Part shown: in pieces, positions 13,771 to 44,000 of the stretch
How positions within the stretch are numbered: position 1 is the stretch's first letter
Layout of the letters: each line of letters begins with the position of its first letter
Assembly (NCBI GenBank): GCA_028829895.1
Contig: CM054177.1
Coordinates: 73,813,663-73,877,662 of the forward strand
DNA from: Sinotaia quadrata
Taxonomy: Eukaryota > Mollusca > Gastropoda > Architaenioglossa > Viviparidae
DNA length: 64,000 nucleotides
Direction of reading: 5' to 3'
Notes under the pieces: model-generated
What the model was told of the DNA's origin: nothing
The model's input: only the letters and a program-made list of their open reading frames with translations
Databases searched by the model: none
Position numbers and translations under genes: made by a program

Positions 13771-29900
<16,130 letters not shown>

Positions 29901-30801
29901 TGTTTTGCTTCGTCCTACGTAACTTTGCAGATTTATTTTTAGCCTCACCACACACAGCTAACGTGCTTATGTCTACAGTGGAATATAGTCGGCCAATTTT
30001 AGCCCCACTTTTGACCACTGACTAACTTTGGCAAAATCTCCCAGCTAACATGTGGGTTAAGTTATTGCAAACTTGTTACAACCAGTTTGGGAAATAGAAA
30101 ACAAGAGATACACCACGTCACTAATTGTCACGTTTAACACAGTTCTATTTATGCGCGACTCGCTGTAACGCTAAATGATGTTTCTGTTAATATCTGAATC
30201 AATGGGCTACAACTTTTACTTGTAACATCTGAGTGTGTAGGAACAGATGCGTGGATTAATGTGACAGTCACATCTTACTGATATTGGAATTGCTGTGATG
30301 TGTCGCCATTCATCATTGGAGTGACGGAACAAAGGTTTCATTGGGAGTTACCTGTCTTGCATATCTGTCAGCAAATGGGGTCACTGCTAAACAACTGATC
30401 TTTGAAATATCTGAGTAGATTTGACATTTTCTCTAATGTAAATGAGTCGCTACAACAACCGCTGTCTAATAATAGTAAATGCCATCTTGATGTAGCACCC
30501 TGTAGTTAAAAAAAAAAAAGAAAGAAAGAAGCACAATATACTTCTCCACATGTTGATGTAACACAGCCTCTCATTACCGAAATGAAGAAACGCTTTTGTA
30601 ACCATGCCTGTATTTGTAACAAACTTCTGTTTGTATCCGAACCGACCGATCAGTGACTCTACTCCTCTATTTACACTGATATACACACTGAACCTCTTCC
30701 TTCTGTGAAAAGCAGTTTGCCTGCATGGCAATGACCATGACCTTTACGCTCACGTTGCTTCCGTCTGCGCAATTTTGTTTGTTGATGTTTTTGAAAATTA
30801 A

Positions 30802-30807
30802 AATAAA
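30802..30807 (+). terminator. Candidate polyadenylation signal
   Basis: AATAAA about 900 bp after the stop codon, followed by TATTATTAGTGTT. This is the first good candidate I noticed downstream. Confidence 0.3.
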
Positions 30808-31969
30808 TATTATTAGTGTTACCGCGTTTCATGTTTTATATATAGTCAAATGATGCGCAGATCTATTCTAAATAGGGATGCCAGACTAACTGCATGCGCA
30901 GGCTGCTTCTTTGTAATTATTTCACGTGCATGACAAACAAAATACACTTGTTTTGTACTTCTCATTATTATTCTCGTTAATACTAATATTGTAGATTTTT
31001 ATCAGTACTTCTAGGCAATTCCGCCAAAGGTGTATGATCAAGGAAATCCACGCCCCACCGCACAGGCTTTTGCACTAAGAGTCCTGTACCTCTTGCCCAT
31101 GCTCAAAATGTCAAGTCAGCGAGTGAGATGAGTGGAGATCTGGAGTCTAAAAAGGATAAATATAAGACTGACAACAAAAATGGTCATGGAAACAAAAGAA
31201 CATATGCCTTCCATCCTTTACTGCGATTTGTATTTCAGTAAACCTTTTAAGTGATCACGACTAGTCATAATGCTTTAATTAAGTGGCTGTTGTTGTTCTT
31301 CAAGCACACTCTATTCTAGTCCTACGTTTGGTTCCTATGGAAACTGGAACTTTTAAACACAAATCTCCTCGAAACCATTTTGCCTGAATTTTCCAGGGCC
31401 AAGTTTCCATGAGGTGGCAAACGAAACAAAGATCCCCACCATATCACCACCACCTTAGCCAACTCAGACACGATTTCTCAGCTAAGGGGAAAATCTGGAA
31501 TAAGGTAGGTGTGAGTTACCCACTATGTCATAATTGGAACTAACTTAGGTGTCTATTTTGAACATGAGTAAACTTCCTCACTGCTCATGTCTATACAGCA
31601 CTGACATTGCCGCCCTATATAAAAAAAAATACTAAGGAACTTTACAGTAGGCCTTCACTGATGCAGCAATAAAATTACTTGTGAAAATAAGTTAATAATA
31701 AAAAAATTAAGTACACTGCATATAATTTAGTTGTATTCATTTGGGAGATTGAAAAGTGTACCTTCCAGAAAAAAGAAATCAGCCCCAAAAGCAAACAAAC
31801 AAAAAACTTGGTGGGTCAGTTATGGCTATAGGCAGGTGGAAGATACCTTCAATTAACTAATGGTTTGTTTCTAAATCATTTTCCTACAAAGGTCATACAA
31901 AATAAGAAAAATGGCGAATTCAATCAAACGCAAAGCTGATGACCCCGTGAACGATCAAGAGAGATGTTT

Positions 31970-32080
31970 CATTTAATCCTTTGCTAATGTCCTGTCGACC
32001 TATCCCATGAAGGTAATCAATACATTTAATCCTTTGCTAATGTCCTGTCGACCTATCCCATGAATGTAATCAATACATTA
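31970..32080. repeat. 53-bp tandem duplication
   Basis: Two adjacent near-identical copies containing TAATCCTTTGCTAATGTCCT and GTCGACCTATCCCATGAA. Confidence 0.9.
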
Positions 32081-34115
32081 CCCGCTGTTATCCGATTAGT
32101 AATCTGAGACCTGACTCTTCATTCAATCAAAGCAAGTTACAAAAGTAAACACTCTTTGCATTTATTAAACAGATTTATGCCACACAACCAATCAAAATCT
32201 CTCTACATTCAAAAACAATTATTTCTACACTTTTGCTTACTTAGTGATAATGATATAACAATTAAACGCTTACTTACGATTAAGAAAATCAGATTTCCAG
32301 AAGTTTAAGTTTTTCCTGGTTGTGCAGTGATATTCAGCAAGTCACTGTTTCATCTAGAGTGATATGCCATGTACCAGGCTTGTGTTGTTTATCAAATATC
32401 AGTGGTTGATTTTTCAACTCACATGACAGTATTCTGAGTAGAAGTCTATTTTCCTTTCCCAAAAACACAATTCAGCAAACAGAATTAGTCACCATTCCTT
32501 AGTGTGGTACTTATGACCAAAAACATTTGTGTGGTTTTATAAAAGACGTATTAGTGTTAAATTTTTATGGGAACTATTCCTCAGTGTCCAGTGTTAATTT
32601 TTAATACATCCATGTCCACATGTCTAAAGTATCCACATTGCTGTATTTTTATAAAAATGCATTTCATTAATCTATATTTCTGTTTCAAAAAGCTAAGCCT
32701 TAGTGTCCTGTGTAGTCTTATAGAAATATACCTCAGCCACCATATTTCTGAGGCTTTATAAGATCTATGCCCCTCAGAGTCCCTTTTTTTGTAGTTTTAT
32801 AAGAGCTATATCTGAATGTCATGAGTGATACAGTAATAGTCTACATCTAGCATAATTGGTCGTGGCAATGGCATAAATTTAATAGACAGTAAAAAAAAAA
32901 TTAAAATAAAAAAATCCTGATCACACATATTGAACTCAGATCTTTCCACCTGTGTGAGAGTAATTTCCCTTGTAATGAAAGTCAAAAGTGTTTCCTCTTG
33001 GTTCTGAATAAATGGGAATATAATGATGTAACTTTACACACTTCAGTTCATCATGCAAAGTAGTAAGTTATTTAATATATAGTGCACTACAAAATTAGTT
33101 AAATGCAGTTTGCTGTAATAGTTATTATGCAACACGTTTTAAGAAGAATAGAGCACATATTAGCTAAAGTTCAGCAGTTAAATTGAAACAGTGATGTCAC
33201 ATGATAATTTAATCTTCCTACCTGTTGAGTCTACATCCTCTTGCTTAGTGAGGATAAAAACAAACAAACTGTTCATGATGGTTCTGTGTGAAGTGTGTAT
33301 TTGTATGTTATGACATGCAGAGAAAGAATTTTTGGTAGAAAGAACTGAACGATAAAGAGGTGCAGTCAGGCATGATGGGAACATGAAAGCATCATAAGCA
33401 TCTACCTGTACATTGGAGTCCAGAGACAGTTAATAATGGGATGACATTTAACAAAGTCTGGACATAAGGCTAAGCTACTAAGTGGATTGTTAAGAATGGG
33501 GATGATGTTTAACTCTGAAGTGACCAATGGGAATACTAAAGAGAAAAATTGCAATTGCTATGTGGATGTTATATTGAACTCAAATGTTGCCATAACAACC
33601 ATGTAGAAGAGACATGCAAAGCTTTTTGTGGGATTTGTTAGCTAAATGCAATGTGTCACAAGGAGAACCAATGAACTACCAAGTGTAATATTTTATGACA
33701 CTGCAGTCTCATTATATCAAACTTGGATTTGCTGTGCATCAACTGATACTGATACTGAATAGTATTTGATAGTCTCACCACCTACTTGCTTATATTTCTA
33801 CAGAAAGAAATTGTTATATTAATTGAAATTGAACTTTGATATATTGAGACTACACTGTGCATATTAAGGTTAAGTGAAAAGTCTTTGAATATTTTGTTTT
33901 TTATCGAATTACAATGATGAGAAATATCAAAATTAATGTAATTATAAATCTAGCAGAAGAAGCCACTATAGGAAGCCAATCCAACAGTGAAGAAATTATG
34001 TTTGCTATTTTTAGTGAATAGCTCAGAGTTTCACTTCCAGATTCCTAAAACTGAGGTGTAGTATATGATAGAATTCTGACTGATGATCAAGTGATGAGTC
34101 AAATTGGCAGAGGGG

Positions 34116-34147
<32 letters not shown>

Positions 34148-34831
34148 CACTACATTATAGTGCTAATATTAAATAAACTCATAAATTAAGAACATCAAAT
34201 TAAAAACTTTTAAACAAATAAATTTAAAAAATTGATATTTAAAAAAAACTAACAAACATAAAGGTTAAATTAAAAATGATGAGGCTTTTTAAATGCCAGA
34301 TTCAGTTTCAAAGTAGGTGTTTTGGAATGTGTTTAACATAAAATAATTCTAATGGACTATTTACTTGTGCATTATAAACCATTACTTAACAAGAGGAACA
34401 GAAATAAATCATGACAGAGTTAAAAACAGAATGCTGATGACTGATAAACATACCAATTTCTATATCTTAATTTCTATGTCTTCTCATATATAATCAGAGG
34501 TATTCCAATGCAGCTTAACCTATGACTTTTAACAACAAACAGGAAGTTTTCAAATGTCAGTCAGATAAAACTTCTGTTAACATACAGAATCATTTACAAT
34601 GCAATTTTATCTATGCCTTATAATAAATTTGCAGTAAGATATGTCTTACTATAACAAAGAGAATTATTCAAATGCAATACGATGTGATTGATAGTAAAAT
34701 AATTAGATGTGGTTTTAAGACGCAGAGTTGTATCTTTGAATTCTGATCATAAAATGACTGATGACATTGGGATATGGCAAATCAATGACATCTAAAATGA
34801 AAATGTTCTGAGACTAGACTGATAGAAAACA

Positions 34832-35014
34832 TCAGGATTCAAATGCTGGCAACCCAAAGATTTCTGGCTTAAAGTGTTCTAATGAGTCCAAGATAAGTTT
34901 AGTTTTGGGCCTAAGGAATTCACGATCTGCACGAGCATCTGGTACCCACACCACCGGCATGCCAGCTGCATAAGCAGCCTCCACACCATTAGGAGCATCT
35001 TCGAACACCAGTAT
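34832..35014 (-). CDS. PUDP: PUDP exon 5 (last)
   Basis: The acceptor TTTTTTCTAG precedes ILVFEDAPNGVEAAYAAG, HAD motif IV. It continues through PVVWVPDARADREF to FGLPAFES and a TGA stop, phase 0. Confidence 0.93.
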   Translation of the reverse strand: MLVFEDAPNGVEAAYAAGMPVVWVPDARADREFLRPKTKLILDSLEHFKPEIFGLPAFES

Positions 35015-38000
35015 CTAGAAAAAATAAATCAATGATGTGGTCATATACTATAATTCAATTATCAAATCGTGACAAAAGCTGAAGTATCCAGAGGCTCAGT
35101 GTAGACTTTCTTGAACCAACTGATTTTACTAATTCCAGAAAGTCTACACTGAGCCTCTGGATACTTCAGCTTTTGTCTGGTGTGCGGATGAATATAATGA
35201 GTGATATTTTTCCATTCCCATGGAGATTCATTTACTAAATGTATGCAGTTACACAAATTGTTAATAGCTACTTGCAGACTAAGGCATGCTTTTCTGACCA
35301 TCTTAGGCATCATTTGGTCAGACCCTGGGATAGCATATTCTGTTTACTCATTGCTGCCAGTCACTCAACTTCTTTAATGTTATTATTATTATCCATAAGT
35401 TTTATGTTGTCCCCAAGTAGGGACATTATACTTAGCTTCTTCTGTGATTTTATAACTGGGAACAAGAATTTTAATAAAATATATATGTCACAGTCTGATA
35501 AAATTGTCCGACTTCGTGACCCACTTGCCTTGTTTACTTCAAATTCGAATATTTGAAACCCTTGGCCCTTTGTTCCAAGCTTCCTTTTTCTAGGTGCTTC
35601 TAGAACAGGTCAAGATGTTATGTAACTCTAGGACCATTGTCCAGTTCTCGAACCAACCACATGCTTTGCGAACAGTCACGTGATACGCAATATACCTTTC
35701 TATATATGTACCCACACGCTTCCGCTCCCTCACTTCGAGCACATTTTAGCTAATTCCATCAGCTTACTCGGGTCGTGAGAGGCAGCCGGCGCCATAGAGA
35801 ATCAAGGTACCCTTCGACTTCTCTCAAAGGTATCATTTCATTTAATAGTATTTGCCTATGTATTGTTTAAGTATGTATTTGTGCTATGTATTATATGATT
35901 TCCATATACACTTGAGCATGGTTCAGAGAAATAGCTGAAAACCTATATGTTACGGAATATAAATTTATTGTAACCATTTTTCCATTTCTGTACTTTAATT
36001 TATATTGTTTTAATTCACTAAGAGCCAGAATGCTGCGCTCGATATGAATTCTTCATGTAATTCAATTATTGCATGTAATTTAAATTGTAAATTGTGAAGC
36101 GCTCTGTCGGCTTGAATTACCCCTTGTATGAACATTAATTTAACGTTGTATCTATTTTATTGCTTCATACGTCATGACTGTTAAATGGAACACATGTGAG
36201 ACGATTATATTTTTTCTAAATTTAATTGTAAGCGACGCGAAGTCGAAACTCTTTGTTCAGCGCATTTAATTGAGCCATGCCTAAGTAGGACCTGTTAGGT
36301 TGAGAATTATATCCAAACACGTTGCATCCACAGGTCGGCTCATGGTTCATGTTCACCCATGCCTCACCTGCATTAGCTTATTGGTATAAGCGTGTCGAAA
36401 TCCACTCTGAGGCCATGCTGCTAAAATTCCAGTTCCTAGCCACTAACAAGGGGACATCATTCCTTATGCACCACGTGTGTCGTTAAAGGGGGACTGAGGG
36501 AACGAACCGGCATGACTGAGTGTTGAGACCAAGGATACAAGAATAGAGCTAAGTGCAAGATCAAGTGTACAGATCTCAAAGGAACACTTTTCTGGCAATT
36601 TAGATTGACAAAAATCAGGCATAGGCGCGTAAAGACAGAGTGAAGACTATTCGCGTTGCATTCGATTTATTGTTAATTTGTTAAACTTTATTAAATCTTA
36701 TTTTCTTTGTTAATACCTCTTAGTAGTTGATTTCTATGCACAATAGACCAATTAGATTAATTCTTAGATTTGAATGGGGGCGGATGAGCAGAAAGATTGA
36801 TGACGAGTGCATATTAATTTAGAGGGATTTAACTGTTTTCAAATCTAGCTAAAAGTTCGCAGTTTATTAGTCTGTAAATTTGTCGTCTGAACTACAAGAC
36901 GCACTTTTAATTAGTCAGATAATAGATTGAGCAACCAGTCTGCGTAGAATATGAGAGGAAGAATTAATTATATTTAAAGTCTTTTAATTATTCTAAGCAG
37001 GGTCTTTAAATAAATACTGGAAACGTAACAAGTGTGGGTCGTCGCGGGATTGATATGTATTAAATTGTAAATTGTAACATTTTTATACATAGGGCGCATC
37101 ATAACCTAGAAACGAACGAACGAACAGAATTGCCAATTGTTCTTTTGATTTTTGTATCACTGATTTTCTTTGCTTTTGTTGTGACATGTGCATGTATTCT
37201 TTTGCAGAGTAGCGTGCATGTTAGTTAATGTTGATATATTTAAGCGTAGTTAAATATGTCATGTTAGCTATTGAATGATTTATTTAGTATTGTGTTACTG
37301 AGTACTTCATTGTGAGGAGTCGAAGGTTATACCGCCAGCTAGGAGAGTTATCGGTAGTAACAGACTTCGGACTATTATATTTAGGGTGCTAGATATAATG
37401 TGTAATGTTGTATGGTAGGAGCCGTGACATTACGAAAGTCTTGGAACAGCGGACACTGTGACAAGCAGGTGAAACGTGTAAGAGTTAACGCGTAATTTAT
37501 TTCGGAAGGTGTTCTGAGTAAATTAAATAATTTTTGTAAGGTTGTAGCCTAAAAGTTATTTTCGGGATAAGCGGAGTTATCGCCGACGGTTAAAACACAC
37601 AATTCACGAGATACATTCTTATTGTAGCCAGCGCGCTAAGACAGTAAAATGGATCGCAAACAGGTTATCGAAGACCTGAAAGAAACCGGTATCATGATAG
37701 GATACCAGGGTGACGAACTGACTAGCTACATTAAAACTGAGCTAGAGAAAGCGGAAAAAGCGGAAAAAGAGAGACAAGAGATAGAAAGGGAAGAACGGTT
37801 AGCTGCCCGCGAAGCTAAGAAGTTAGAGGCTGAAAGACTAGCTGAAACCGAGGCTAAACGCATCGCAGCGGACACAGAAGCAAAACGCATCGCAGCGGAT
37901 ACAGAAGCCAAACGCATCGCCGCAGACGCGGAAATAAAACGGTTAGAATGGGAAGTAAAGAAACTAGAAGTTACCAATCCAAACCGTGATCGCAGAAGCA

Positions 38001-41000
38001 GTGGTGATTCGCGTTCTAGCGATGGAAATAATCACAGTAGAATTGAAAACATCATTCCAAAGATAAATATGGTCCCATTTGATGAGAACAAAGATCAAAT
38101 AGACGCGTATTTAAAAACGTTCGAAAAGTTAGCCAGAGCAACAAACATTCCAGCGGAACATTGGGCGATAAATTTATCGGGGTTATTGCAGGGCAGTGCG
38201 AAAAACGAGTTCAATAAGCTTAGCGATTCTGAGTCAGATAATTACGACACAGTCAAGGCAGCATTATTGAAACGTTACAAACTCACAGCAGATACATACC
38301 GACGTAAGTTTAAACAGGCCACTAAAGCCAGTTCAGAGACGCACGCACAGTACATACGACGCGTAGCTGACTTGTTCCAAAGATGGATAGATCTAGCCGA
38401 AACTCCACAGACGTACGCAGGTCTTAGGGATGAAATGGTAAAAGACCACATTCTCGGGTCGTACAAATCAGATCTACTGATTCACTTAGCAATAAGGGAA
38501 AAATCTACGCTAGAGGAGATAGGCAACGCCGCCGATCGCTTTGATGACGCACATTCTCAATTCTCGAACGCACACGCGAACAACAAGTCTCGACCGAACG
38601 AACCGCAGACTCGAAAGGATAAGAAAAATGACGGGAAGGCACCTAATGAGCGTGATGATAAAACATCTAAACCCGACACTAAAAACAAGTCCGACAAACA
38701 GAAAGATAAAAAGAATCTTGCATGTTACACTTGTGGTGATAGTGGCCATTTTTCACGAACATGTCCTGAAAAGAAAACAGCTAAAGTTTACGCAGTAGAA
38801 AGTCATACACCTAAAACAGAAAAGTCGAATCGAACACCAGTACAGGCAAACGGTCACGATACAATCGCTTTGCTTGATACAGGGTGTGAGCTAGACGCTA
38901 TTGTAAATGCATCATTAGTTAACCGTACCGACTACACAGGGGAGACAATCTCTGTCACCTTTGCAAACGGCGAACAAGACATTTTACCAGTAGCTGAAGT
39001 CTCGATTGTTTCAGACTTTGTAGAAGGAACAGTCAAAGCGGCAGTTATGGAAAACTCACCGCATGACGTGATCCTTGGTTGCAAGTATGTTTTGCCGTGC
39101 AAAAAACAAACTTCAACTGAACCACCACTGGTTAACGCTGTAACCAGAGCAGCGAGTAGTAAAGACAAATCTGTAACTGCACCGATGTCTGCCGCACCAG
39201 CCGTAGATAAAGCAACAGTTAGCGAGATTAAAATATTACAAGCTGAGGACGAAACACTAGACAAGTTACGCAGACAAGCTGTACTTGTTAGTGACGTCAA
39301 CACTGACGATTCGAATAAGAAAGCGTGCATTATTCTGAAAAAGGGTTTATTGTACCGCTATTCGAAAGTGGGAGACGAATTTCGGAAACAATTAGTCGTT
39401 CCACAAACCAAACGAAATGACGTATTACGATTAGGTCATGAGAGTCTTTTTGGTGCACACATGGGCAGGCCTGAAAATGAAAAAAAAGTCCCACTAGCCT
39501 TTGGCTAGTAACTTAAAAATTTTACTAGCCAAACTAAAAATTTTACTAGCCAAACTAAAATTTTTACTAGCCAATTTAATTTTTTTCTAGACAATCAAAA
39601 TAGCCTAACATAACAAGTGGAGGATTCTCGTCGTGAGATTGATATGTATTAAATCGAATTTTTTATACATAGGGCGTATCATATCTTTAGAAAACGACAC
39701 AGAGAAAGTTTTGCCAATATTCTTTTGATTCAGATTCATTAGAAAGTATTTATCTTTGCTTTTTCATTGTATTATTTATGCATGTATTCTTTTGCAGAGT
39801 ATTATGTATACTTAATATGTTAACATACAGCATTGTATTTTTAGTTGGAGCTAGATACATGAATGTTAACTGTTGATGATTTATTTAGTATTGTGTTACT
39901 GAATATTTCATTGTGAGAAGTATACCGCCAGCTAGGAGAATTACCGGTAGTAACAGACTTCGAAATATTATATTTAGGGTGCTAAGTATAATGTTGTAAT
40001 GTTGTATGGTTGGAGCCGTGACATTACGAAAGCCTTGGAGACACATAGACTGTAGCCAAGCAAGTGAAACGTGTGACTTATTTAGGACGGAGCTCTGAAT
40101 AAATTAAATAATTTTTGTAAGATTATGTTACATGTCCAGTATTTATTTAAAGACCCTGCTTAGGAATTTTACAGAACTTTAATTTAATTAGATAAATTAA
40201 TTTCTCTCCTTTCCCTAAACAGACTGGTTGCTTTGGCTAGTTTTTCAAACGTTTTTAAATATGCGTCTATTTGATCTTTGTATTCATCAAAAGGAACCAT
40301 ATTTAATCTGGGAATGAAATGTTCAATCCTACTCTGGTTGTGTTCGTCACTCGAATGTGAACTACCACTGCTTCTCCTGTTATGACTACGATCATGTATT
40401 TCTAATCGTTTCATCTCCATCGCGTGGTCGCGTTCTTTCTGTTTCTCATCTGCTTCTAACTGTTTCGCTTCGTTTTCGGCGGCTATCCGTTTCGCTTCTT
40501 TGTCAGCTTCTATCCGTTTTGCTTCGTTTTCGGCTTCAATCCGTTTCAATTCGCGATTCGCTGCGCGCTCTTCCCTCCCTCTCTCCGCTAGCTCAGTCTT
40601 GATGTAGTTTGTCAACTCATCACCTTGCCGATCGCTTCATTGTTGATCTTTGTACAGGAAATGAAGAGTGAAAATTTGGGGACTTCCGGGCTGAGTAAAA
40701 ATACGGATAGGAAAATTTACAAACCCATAGTTGTTCACAAACAAGTTCATTTTAGCGCACTCGCAGTTGGCGACTAAAGGTTTTTTTTTAGTCGCCAATT
40801 TTTTTTTTCACTAGCCATGGCGACTAAATTAGTCGCCATTTTCAGGCCTGATGGGTGTACAAAAAACAACTAGTCGTATTACAAGTGAGTTTTATTGGCC
40901 GGACATCACTGCCGATATCCGTAGATTCGTGTTAAGTTGCGACACATGCCAGAGAACACAGTCAAAAAATTCAATCAGACCCGCACCGTTAGGAGAGCCT

Positions 41001-44000
41001 GAACTGATCAGTGAACCCTACAAGCGCGTAGCATTGGATTTGATTGGGCCTATAATACCCACATCAACGAGAGGTAATCGATACGTGCTGACCACTATTG
41101 ATTACGCAACAAGATTCGCCGACGCAGTACCATTGAAAAATATTGATACTGAAACTGTCGCCGAAGCCCTTTTCGGTCTTTGGAGTCGTGTTGGAATTCC
41201 TACTGAAATTTTGACGGATCAGGGGAGTCAATTCATAGGCAACGTAATGAAGGAAGTAAATCGTTTACTTTCCATCAAACATCTTACTTGCACACCATAC
41301 CACCCCCAGGCAAATGGTCTGACTGAAAAATACAATGGGACATTAAAAACAGCACTTAAAAAGCTCGCCACAGATAAACCGAAAGACTGGGACAGATACA
41401 TCCCTGCCCTACTATTTGCATATAGGGAGGTGCCACAATCTTCCACCGGGTTCTCACCATTTGAGCTACTTTACGGACGTACTGTACGCGGACCGATGAT
41501 GATTCTGAAGGCACTTTGGACTGATGAAAAGACAGATGACGAAGTTAAGACAACTTATACATACGTCACTGACTTAAGAAACCGTCTTGAAACTATAGGC
41601 AAGATAGCACGGGAAAACTTGACGATAGCTCAGTCTAGACAGGCAGAATATTACAATAAGCACACCAAACCTAGAGAATTTGAAGTTAATGACAAAGTGT
41701 TACTGTTGCTTCCTGAAGCACATAACAAACTTCAGATGAAATGGAAGGGGCCCTTTGTAGTTACCGCCAAGCTAGGGGGACTGAACTATAAGGTGCAGAC
41801 AGGAAAGAGAGAGAAAATCTTTCATGTTAACCTACTCAAAAAGTACATAAGCCGTGAGGATCAAACCACTCAAGCTGATTTTGTCGTAGCGACGATAGTT
41901 ACAGAAGACGAGGGGGATACTGATTGCGTCACTGGTACTTTACCAAACTGTCCTCTACAGACGGACGAAACTGTCAAAGACGTTAGGGTAAATGAAGCCT
42001 TGACAGAAAGACAGAAAAAAGAAGTGAATGAATTGCTTAATGAGTTCTCATCTACTCTGACAGACAAACCAGGGTTGACAGACTTAATAGAATTTTCACT
42101 GAAGCTGACTGACAACAAACCGATACGTTTGAAGCCGTATCCGTTGCCACACGCTAAGATAGATGACGTTAGACGTGAGATTAAGACTATGCTAGATCTA
42201 GGGGTCATAGAGAAGACTGACAGTGCCTACGGATCACCCATCGTGTTGATTAAAAAACGTGATAACTCGTTCCGTTTTTGCGTAGACTACCGCAAACTCA
42301 ATCAAGTGACAGAGTTTTGTGCCGAACCTCTTCCTGATCCGGATCTCATCTTCACTAAGCTAGCTAACGCTCATTACTATACCAAAATAGATTTGTCACG
42401 CGGTTTTTGGCAAATCAAGGTCAAGGACACTGATCGACACATACTAGCTTTCACTACACCAGTAGGAAACTACACATGGAAAGTTATGCCTTTCGGAGTT
42501 TCAAACGCTCCAAGCATTTTTTCTAAAATGATGCGGTCATTGTTAGAACCACTGTACGGACGTGGAGTTGAGAACTTCATGGATGATTTAATTCTAGGCA
42601 CCCAGACATGGGAGGAGCACTTAACACTCTTACGAGATGTACTAGCCAGATTAAAACAAGCCAACCTCACTGCCCGCCCTACGAAGTGTGAAATAGCACA
42701 ATTCTCCTTAGACTTCTTGGGACACAAGTTGAGTCATGGAACTATGTCGCCAAGTGAAGCTAAGATAGCACAACTTAAGGACACTTCACAACCGCTAACA
42801 AAAACACAAGTTAGAAGTTTTCTTGGTCTTGCTAATTACTACAGAAAATTCGTACCAGATTTTAGTGCCATTGCATGTCCTCTGACTGACTTGACACGTA
42901 AGAATATGCCTACAAAGGTAGTGTGGACTGATGCATGCCAAAACGCTTTTGACACACTGAAATCTAGACTGACTTCAGATTTAGTTGTTAAACTGCCAGA
43001 TTTGACAAAACCATTCTTGTTAAGGACTGATGCTAGCAACACAGGATTAGGAGCAGTGTTATTACAAGAACACAATGACACCAAACACCCAGTTGCATAT
43101 GCAAGCCGTAAACTCACAACTACTGAACAGAAATATTCCACCAGTGAAAAGGAATGTCTTGCAATAGTTTGGGCCATAAAAAAGTTCGAAAACTATTTGT
43201 ACGGAAAAACCTTTGTCATTGAGTGCGATCACCAGCCGTTGGCCTTTCTCGGGCAGGCGCAATTTACGAACAGCCGTTTAATGCGTTGGTCTTTGTTTCT
43301 GACACAGTATGACGCAAATATTCATTACATCAAAGGGTCTTTGAATGTTGGCGCAGATTACATGAGTCGTGCTTGATGCCATCAAGTGCCGGTACTGATA
43401 GAATGTTGTTTAATCAATTAACTGAACCCTACGGATTCCTTCCTGTAAATATGAAATATAGTTGCACACTTTATTTCTAGGAATGTCGAAATTTTTTTTT
43501 GTGTAAATTTTTCTTCATTGTGGACTTCTACATTTTATCATACATAATTTGTAGGAGGCATTTTATCTTTGGCAAGATAAACGCCTCAAAAGCAAGGGGG
43601 TGTCACAGTCTGATAAAATTGTCCGACTTCGTGACCCACTTGCCTTGTTTACTTCAAATTCGAATATTTGAAACCCTTGGCCCTTTGTTCCAAGCTTCCT
43701 TTTTCTAGGTGCTTCTAGAACAGGTCAAGATGTTATGTAACTCTAGGACCATTGTCCAGTTCTCGAACCAACCACATGCTTTGCGAACAATCACGTGATA
43801 CGCAATATACCTTTCTATATATGTACCCACACGCTTCCGCTCCCTCACTTCGAGCACATTTTAGCTAATTCCATCAGCTTACTCGGGTCGTGAGAGGCAG
43901 CCGGCGCCATAGAGAATCAAGGTACCCTTCGACTTCTCTCAAAGGTATCATTTCATTTAATAGTATTTGCCTATGTATTGTTTAAGTATGTATTTGTGCT

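Larger units (their letters stand above)
29901..34831. other. Intergenic space between convergent genes
   Basis: It holds the 3' UTR of the membrane-protein gene (candidate AATAAA at 30,802-30,807) and, at the right, the 3' flank of PUDP. It also contains a 53-bp direct duplication at about 31,970-32,080. AT-rich, and no further gene was recognised. Confidence 0.6.
39461..40855. mobile_element. DNA transposon inserted in integrase, carrying retroelement fragments
   Basis: The insert spans 39,466-40,850 (1,385 bp), with perfect 14-bp terminal inverted repeats CAGGCCTGAAAATG and a 5-bp target duplication ATGGG (39,461-39,465 and 40,851-40,855). The pol reading frame resumes immediately after it. 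Subterminal ACTAGCC and GCGACTAAATTAGTCGC motifs occur. There is no transposase, so it is non-autonomous. A 5-bp duplication is compatible with some hAT-like groups, but the superfamily is unassigned. Confidence 0.9.

Noticed and set aside
35062..35313. Minus-strand open frame that faintly resembles a LINE reverse-transcriptase segment
   Set aside because: No catalytic motif or flanking LINE sequence could be found. Half of it lies in the inverted repeat.
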